This document shows, one piece after another, positions 60,184 through 64,000 of a stretch of DNA of 64,000 bases. Under the pieces are notes generated by a model. That model was given only the letters and a program-made list of their open reading frames with translations, was not told the origin of the DNA and made no database searches. Source of the stretch: Solirubrobacter soli DSM 22325 (GTDB lineage: Bacteria; Actinomycetota; Thermoleophilia; Solirubrobacterales; Solirubrobacteraceae); contig NZ_KE384074.1 in the NCBI RefSeq assembly GCF_000423665.1, positions 62,001 to 126,000 on the forward strand, in the 5' to 3' direction. A program made the translations under genes and the position numbers. Each line of letters opens with the position of its first letter. Positions within the stretch are counted from its first letter, which is position 1.

Positions 60184-61281
60184 CGACGAGCCGTCGCCCC
60201 ACTTGATCGTCACGTCGTAGTCGCTCGGACGCGCGTCGGGGTCCGGGTCGGTGAACGTCGCCACCGTGCGCTCGGCGCTCACGCCGGCGCGCAGGGTGAA
60301 CGTCGCGCCGCTCGCGCTGATCGGCGGGTCCCACTTGAGATCGACCTCGCCGACCTGGCCGAGGTTGCCCTGCGTGAACCAGAGGTCGCCCTGCGCGTCG
60401 ACCGTCAGCCCGTCCGGGGCGCCGCTCGGGACGCGGAACTGCTTGGTCACGACGCCGCTGTAGGTCAACCGGGTGATGTACCCGTCGGAGTGGTTCGTGA
60501 AGTACAGGTTGCCGTCCGGTGCGGCGACGAGCGCGAGCGGGCCGGCGCCGCCGCCGGGGACCGAGTACTCGTTCGTGATCGTCCCGTCGGTCGTCATGCG
60601 GGCGATCGTGTTGGTGTTGCGCTCGGCGAACCAGAGCGCGCCGTCGAGGCCGGCGACGATCGGGCCGGGAAGGCTGTCGGACGTGGGGAGCGTGAACTCC
60701 GTGATCACTCCGGCGGTCGTGATCCGGCCGACCTTGTTGCCCGAGGACTCGGTGAACCACAGCGCGCCGTCCGGGCCGGGCGTGATATCCGCGGCGAACG
60801 CGTCCGCCGTCGGGATCGGGTACTCGGTGAGCTTGCCGGAGACGTCCAGGCGACCGATCGCGTTCCCGCGCAGCTCGGTGAACCACAGCGCGCCGTCCGA
60901 GCCGACCGTGATGTCGGACGGGAACGCGCCGTCCGCGACCGGATACGTCGCGAGCTGCTGCCCGCTCGGGGCGAGCTTGACGATCCGGGAGCCGTCGCGG
61001 TCGGAGACCCACAGCGCGCCGTGGGCGGACGCGATGCCGGTGGCGCCGCCGCCGACGTCGAAGCCGCGGACGCGGTTGTTCTCGCCGATCCGCCAGACCT
61101 TGCCGAGGCTGGAGTCGGACGTGTAGATCGCGCCATCGGGACCGGCGACGATCTCGTTCGGGACCGCGTACTGGGCGCGCAGCGGGATCTCTGAGACCCG
61201 TGGGGAGGCCTGCGCGGCAGCGGCGGAGACGGCGAACGCCGCGACCATGGTCGCGGCGCCCGTTTTAGTTGCGGAGAGCAT
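60046..61281 (-). CDS. Secreted Vgb-like beta-propeller protein with PKD-like domain
   Basis: 411 residues from the ATG at 61281. Signal peptide (residues 1-25, ending AAAAQA). Residues 30-310 are six to seven blades of the streptogramin-lyase-like type, each with a PDGAxWFTE-type motif (GSDGALWFTELRGNAIGRL; GPDGALWFTESSGNKVGRI). Residues about 320-411 form a PKD-like domain (VATFTDPDPDARPSDYDVTI; KWGDGSSSAGW). The lyase active-site His residues are not obvious, so a binding role is as likely as enzymatic activity. Convergent overlap with the EAL gene. Confidence 0.8.
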   Translation of the reverse strand: MLSATKTGAATMVAAFAVSAAAAQASPRVSEIPLRAQYAVPNEIVAGPDGAIYTSDSSLGKVWRIGENNRVRGFDVGGGATGIASAHGALWVSDRDGSRIVKLAPSGQQLATYPVADGAFPSDITVGSDGALWFTELRGNAIGRLDVSGKLTEYPIPTADAFAADITPGPDGALWFTESSGNKVGRITTAGVITEFTLPTSDSLPGPIVAGLDGALWFAERNTNTIARMTTDGTITNEYSVPGGGAGPLALVAAPDGNLYFTNHSDGYITRLTYSGVVTKQFRVPSGAPDGLTVDAQGDLWFTQGNLGQVGEVDLKWDPPISASGATFTLRAGVSAERTVATFTDPDPDARPSDYDVTIKWGDGSSSAGWVRRAGGGFEVRGRHVYDRAKTFSVTVKIDKAKVTSTAVVSR

Positions 61282-61288
61282 TACCCGA

Positions 61289-61318
61289 TGATGTGCGCCG
61301 CATGAGCGGCGCACATCA
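61289..61318 (-). terminator. Perfect 13-bp hairpin after the LVIVD gene
   Basis: tgatgtgcgccgc (61289-61301), loop atga, gcggcgcacatca (61306-61318). It lies ten bases past the stop of the LVIVD gene on the minus strand and just before the propeller gene, so it should separate the two transcripts. No T-tract. Confidence 0.75.
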
Positions 61319-61327
61319 GGGAAACGC

Positions 61328-63628
61328 CTAAGGAGCGGTGGTGCTCAGCGTGAACGTCAGCGTCTTGCCGTAGCTGCCGCTGCGCAGCGTCTCGGTGGCG
61401 GTGATGTTCTGGCGGAACGTGAGCGTCGTGTTCCGGTTGGTCTGCGGAGCCGCGAACGAGATCAGCTGCGTCGGAGCGGCCGAGCCGCCCACGTTGCCGC
61501 CGCCCAGGGCCGTGCCCTGCGTCGCCGTCGCGTAGACCTGCAGCGCGTTGGTCAGCGTCGCGGTGCCGTTGACGAGCCGGCCGGTGCCGGTCGTCGCCGC
61601 ATCCGAGACCGCCACCGTCGCGTCGCCGGCCGTCGAGGTGATCTGCGCGGTGGCGGACGCCAGGTACTCGCGCGCCACGCCGGGCACGAAGGCGCCGAAG
61701 CTCGCGCCCGCTGCCGGGAGGGTCAGCGCCATCGTCGAGTCGACGCTGCCGGTGGCGATGCTGCCGGTGACGTCGACGCTGTTGACCGCGTACGCGATCT
61801 CCTTCGTGGTGATGTTGCCCGCGCTGTCGATCGCGGTGACCTTGAACGTCTTGTTGCCGAGGGAGCTCATGGTCATCGCCTCGCCGCTCGGGGAGCTGCC
61901 CACGCACGAGTCGACGCCGCCGGCGTCCGTGCAGGTGAAGGTCGGCGTCGCGGTCGAGCCGATCTTGAACTTCTGGCCGTCCGTCAGGCCGGTCAGCTCG
62001 ATCGTCGCGCCCTCGGTGTCAGGCGCGTAGGACGCGGCCTGCGTCTGCGGGTTCGACGTGGCGAACGTGTTCGTGCGCTTGAGGTGCTCGTTGGCCTGCG
62101 CCGCGGAGGCGTCGGCACCGAGGTTCAGCTGCCACGTGGTGACGCCGCGCTTGATGTCGGACTCGTAGATGTAGCCGTTGTGCCAGTAGGTCGACCAGTC
62201 GCCGCCGAGGACGATGCCCGTGCCGGCCGGGGTGTCGGTCAGCGGGGCCGGGTCGGCGTAGGCGATCTCCCGCGGCGCGGCCGGGTTCGAGAAGTCGAAG
62301 ATCGAGATGCCGGACTGGTAGGAGCCGACCGTCGCGTAGTAGCCGGCCTTGGTCGGGATGACGTTGAAGTTGTGCCACGTGCAGTTCTCGCGGCTGTTCT
62401 GCGGGCGCGGATGCAGCATCTCGCCCTTGACGTCGCCCGTGAGCGGATCCATGAAGTACAGGGTGCGCTCGACGATCGTGCTCGTCGCCTGGCAGCGCGC
62501 GGCCGAGCCGCCGCCCGGCTCATGGCCGTAGACGAGGTACTTGCCGTCGTAGGTGAAGGAGCCGGAGTGGCCCGTGGTGACGCCCGTCATCTGCTTGGAC
62601 CACAGCAGGGTCGGGGTCTCGACGCCGCCCTCGGCATCCGCCGGGAGCGAGAGGTCGAACTTGTACATGGCGAGGCCGTTGCCGCCCGCGCACATGGCGT
62701 AGCTGGTCGACGTGCCGCCCACGTTGAGCAGGACGTTGTTGTCGTGGCAGGAGCTGCCGCTGCGACCGTGCGAGACCCGCTTGAGGAACTTCGCGTCGGT
62801 CGGGTCCGACAGCTTGATGCGGACGATGTCGATGCCGTTGCAGGTACCGCTCGAGCCGCCGTTGTAGATGTACAGGTAGCCGCGGGCCTTGTCCGGGACG
62901 GCGGTCGCGGTGTGCGAGCCGCAGCCGTTCGGGGCGCCGGCCTCGTTGCCGGTGGAGGCCATGCGGAGCTGACGCACCATCTTCGGCGCGGTCGGGTCCG
63001 TGATGTCGAAGATGTGGATGCCCTCGAAGCCCTGACCCACGGCCTGGCCGGCGCAGAGGGTCGAAGCGCCCGCGGGCGCGTCCCACGAACGGATCAGCAG
63101 GTTCTCGTAGACGATCACGTCGCCCTGACCCACGTCGCAGCCCGTGTAGTTCAGAAGCTGAACCGGGTTGGACTTGTTGGTGACGTCGATGACCCGGAAG
63201 CCCTCATAGGTGCCTGCGAAGACCAGGTTGTCCTTGAAGGCGAGGTCCGAGTTGTAGACGCCGTTGCCCGTGCCCGAGAACGGGACGTTGCGGGCCGAGT
63301 GGCCGAGCGCCGTCAGGTTCTTGATCTGGAAGCCGGCGGCGGACACGATCGGGCCGGCGGGAACGCCGGGAACCGGGTCGGCGAGCGTCTCGGCGTCCGA
63401 CTGGTAGACGTACGAGTTCAGGTCATCCGCGCACTCATGCGACAGATCGCTGAAGGACGGCATGTAGCCGGCCCAGTTGCCGCCGGTGTGGAGCGACAGG
63501 CTCTTGCCCATCGTCGACTCGACCTCGGACAGACATGGGTGCGCCATCGCCGCGGACGGCGCGAACGCGCCTACGGCGAGTACGGCACCTACGCTCGCCA
63601 GACCGGCGAGTCCCCTCTTGAGATGCAA
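61328..63628 (-). CDS. Secreted LVIVD-repeat protein with shared C-terminal module
   Basis: 766 residues from a TTG preceded by GAGAGGGG (no in-frame ATG nearby). Signal peptide (LKRGLAGLASVGAVLAVGAF to AMA). Residues about 95-520 are LVIVD-like propeller repeats (LVFAGTYEGFRVIDVTNKSN; FEGIHIFDITDPTAPKMVRQ; GISIFDFSNPAAPREIAYAD) with interspersed Cys residues. A short Ig-like part (about 545-620; KTFKVTAIDSAGNITTKEIA) precedes the shared C-terminal module (last ~137 residues), ending KTLTFTLSTTAP. Function unknown; probably cell-surface. A 13-bp hairpin follows. Confidence 0.87.
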   Translation of the reverse strand: MHLKRGLAGLASVGAVLAVGAFAPSAAMAHPCLSEVESTMGKSLSLHTGGNWAGYMPSFSDLSHECADDLNSYVYQSDAETLADPVPGVPAGPIVSAAGFQIKNLTALGHSARNVPFSGTGNGVYNSDLAFKDNLVFAGTYEGFRVIDVTNKSNPVQLLNYTGCDVGQGDVIVYENLLIRSWDAPAGASTLCAGQAVGQGFEGIHIFDITDPTAPKMVRQLRMASTGNEAGAPNGCGSHTATAVPDKARGYLYIYNGGSSGTCNGIDIVRIKLSDPTDAKFLKRVSHGRSGSSCHDNNVLLNVGGTSTSYAMCAGGNGLAMYKFDLSLPADAEGGVETPTLLWSKQMTGVTTGHSGSFTYDGKYLVYGHEPGGGSAARCQATSTIVERTLYFMDPLTGDVKGEMLHPRPQNSRENCTWHNFNVIPTKAGYYATVGSYQSGISIFDFSNPAAPREIAYADPAPLTDTPAGTGIVLGGDWSTYWHNGYIYESDIKRGVTTWQLNLGADASAAQANEHLKRTNTFATSNPQTQAASYAPDTEGATIELTGLTDGQKFKIGSTATPTFTCTDAGGVDSCVGSSPSGEAMTMSSLGNKTFKVTAIDSAGNITTKEIAYAVNSVDVTGSIATGSVDSTMALTLPAAGASFGAFVPGVAREYLASATAQITSTAGDATVAVSDAATTGTGRLVNGTATLTNALQVYATATQGTALGGGNVGGSAAPTQLISFAAPQTNRNTTLTFRQNITATETLRSGSYGKTLTFTLSTTAP

Positions 63629-63652
63629 ATCCCACCCCTCTCGTTCACGGTC

Positions 63653-63698
63653 CCCTCATGGACCTAAGATGAGAATAAGCCTCAGAGCTGCATGAGGG
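63653..63698. promoter_or_regulatory. Inverted repeat in the LVIVD/zwf divergent region
   Basis: ccctcatg (63653-63660) and catgaggg (63691-63698) are perfect 8-base inverted repeats, 30 bases apart, in the 121-base space between the divergent LVIVD and zwf genes. Spacing suits a dimeric regulator or looping operator. Weak call. Confidence 0.3.
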
Positions 63699-63749
63699 TG
63701 AAGGGCGAGCGTTGAGTTCTCTCCACGGTCGGATCGGCATACTCGTCGC

Positions 63750-64000
63750 GTGACCCGCTCTGACGGCGCCTCCACCCCTGACGACCACATCATCGTCCTC
63801 TACGGCGCGCTCGGCGATCTGTCGACGCGCAAGCTCCTCCCGGGGCTCTTCCACCTCGATCGCGCCGGGCTGATGCCGGCCAACTACCGCATCATCGGCA
63901 CCTCCCGCAAGGGCGGCACGGTCGATGCGTTCCGCGACGTCGCGCGCAAGGCGGTCGGCACGGCCGCCGGCGACACGTGGGAGCACTTCGCGTCGCATCT
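63750..64000 (+). CDS. zwf: Glucose-6-phosphate dehydrogenase, N-terminal part
   Basis: First 83 codons; the gene runs off the right edge. From a GTG the protein reads TRSDGASTPDDHIIVLYGAL then GDLSTRKLLPGLFHL, the NADP-binding GxxGDLxxRKLLPxLxxL signature of glucose-6-phosphate dehydrogenase, followed by RIIGTSRKGGTVDAFRDVAR. It oxidises glucose 6-phosphate to 6-phosphogluconolactone, feeding NADPH and pentose phosphates. The usual GATGDL is GALGDL here. No good ribosome site is seen upstream of the GTG. Confidence 0.88.
   Translation, partial: MTRSDGASTPDDHIIVLYGALGDLSTRKLLPGLFHLDRAGLMPANYRIIGTSRKGGTVDAFRDVARKAVGTAAGDTWEHFASH

Overview
The window is about 64 kb of very GC-rich bacterial chromosome: dense coding, strong G/C third-position bias, frequent GTG and TTG starts, and long spurious open frames opposite real genes. 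Gene content (DUF1800/DUF1501 pairs with FN3 domains, many long secreted multidomain proteins, DUF5666, DUF5519, LVIVD and amidase-signature proteins with a common C-terminal module) suggests an actinobacterium of the Thermoleophilia/Solirubrobacterales type. That placement is inference from gene style; no rRNA or taxonomic marker is present. I saw no tRNA, rRNA, CRISPR array, transposase or integrase.

Layout. 1-6.3 kb: a tandemly duplicated DUF1800-DUF1501 two-gene unit (the second DUF1501 runs off the left edge), then a small secreted DUF5666 protein. 6.4-20.9 kb: carbohydrate catabolism, with a ROK regulator, a secreted ThuA-domain protein, xylA and xylB on the minus strand, and divergently an operon of a flavin oxidase, two TIM-barrel sugar isomerases/epimerases, a Tm-1-like (UPF0261) protein, a creatininase-family amidohydrolase, a DeoR regulator and a Gfo/Idh/MocA dehydrogenase, closed by a strong hairpin. 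20.9-24.8 kb: small metabolic genes and a secreted M1 peptidase with an inserted domain. 24.8-36.8 kb: a tightly packed minus-strand operon of eleven genes, mostly of unrecognised families, ending in two peptidoglycan hydrolases; I regard this as the most novel part. 37-39.3 kb: a zinc-ribbon-like small protein and a secreted haem peroxidase. 39.4-43.8 kb: an acyl-CoA dehydrogenase/methylcrotonyl-CoA-type carboxylase operon with a divergent TetR regulator. 43.8-64 kb: GNAT acetyltransferase, secreted M14 peptidase, secreted amidase-signature enzyme, orphan response regulator, MMPL transporter, PNPOx-like protein, long-chain acyl-CoA synthetase, chemoreceptor, MFS transporter, EAL phosphodiesterase, Vgb-like propeller, LVIVD protein and the start of zwf.

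Three points stand out. First, in the 24.8-36.8 kb operon three otherwise unrelated products (T4-type lysozyme, amidase, DUF4056 protein) begin with the same short helix-like motif, [NS]R[YL]L[ED]L[ED]xx[LV], and none has a signal peptide. This looks like a shared N-terminal docking or cargo tag, in an operon that also encodes a cytoplasmic subtilisin-like protease and several probable structural proteins. Second, four different secreted proteins spread over the window share a C-terminal module of about 110-137 residues ending almost identically (KTLTFTLSTTTP), a candidate surface-sorting or attachment domain. Third, a REP-like palindrome sits in frame inside the biotin-carboxylase gene, where it encodes a linker.
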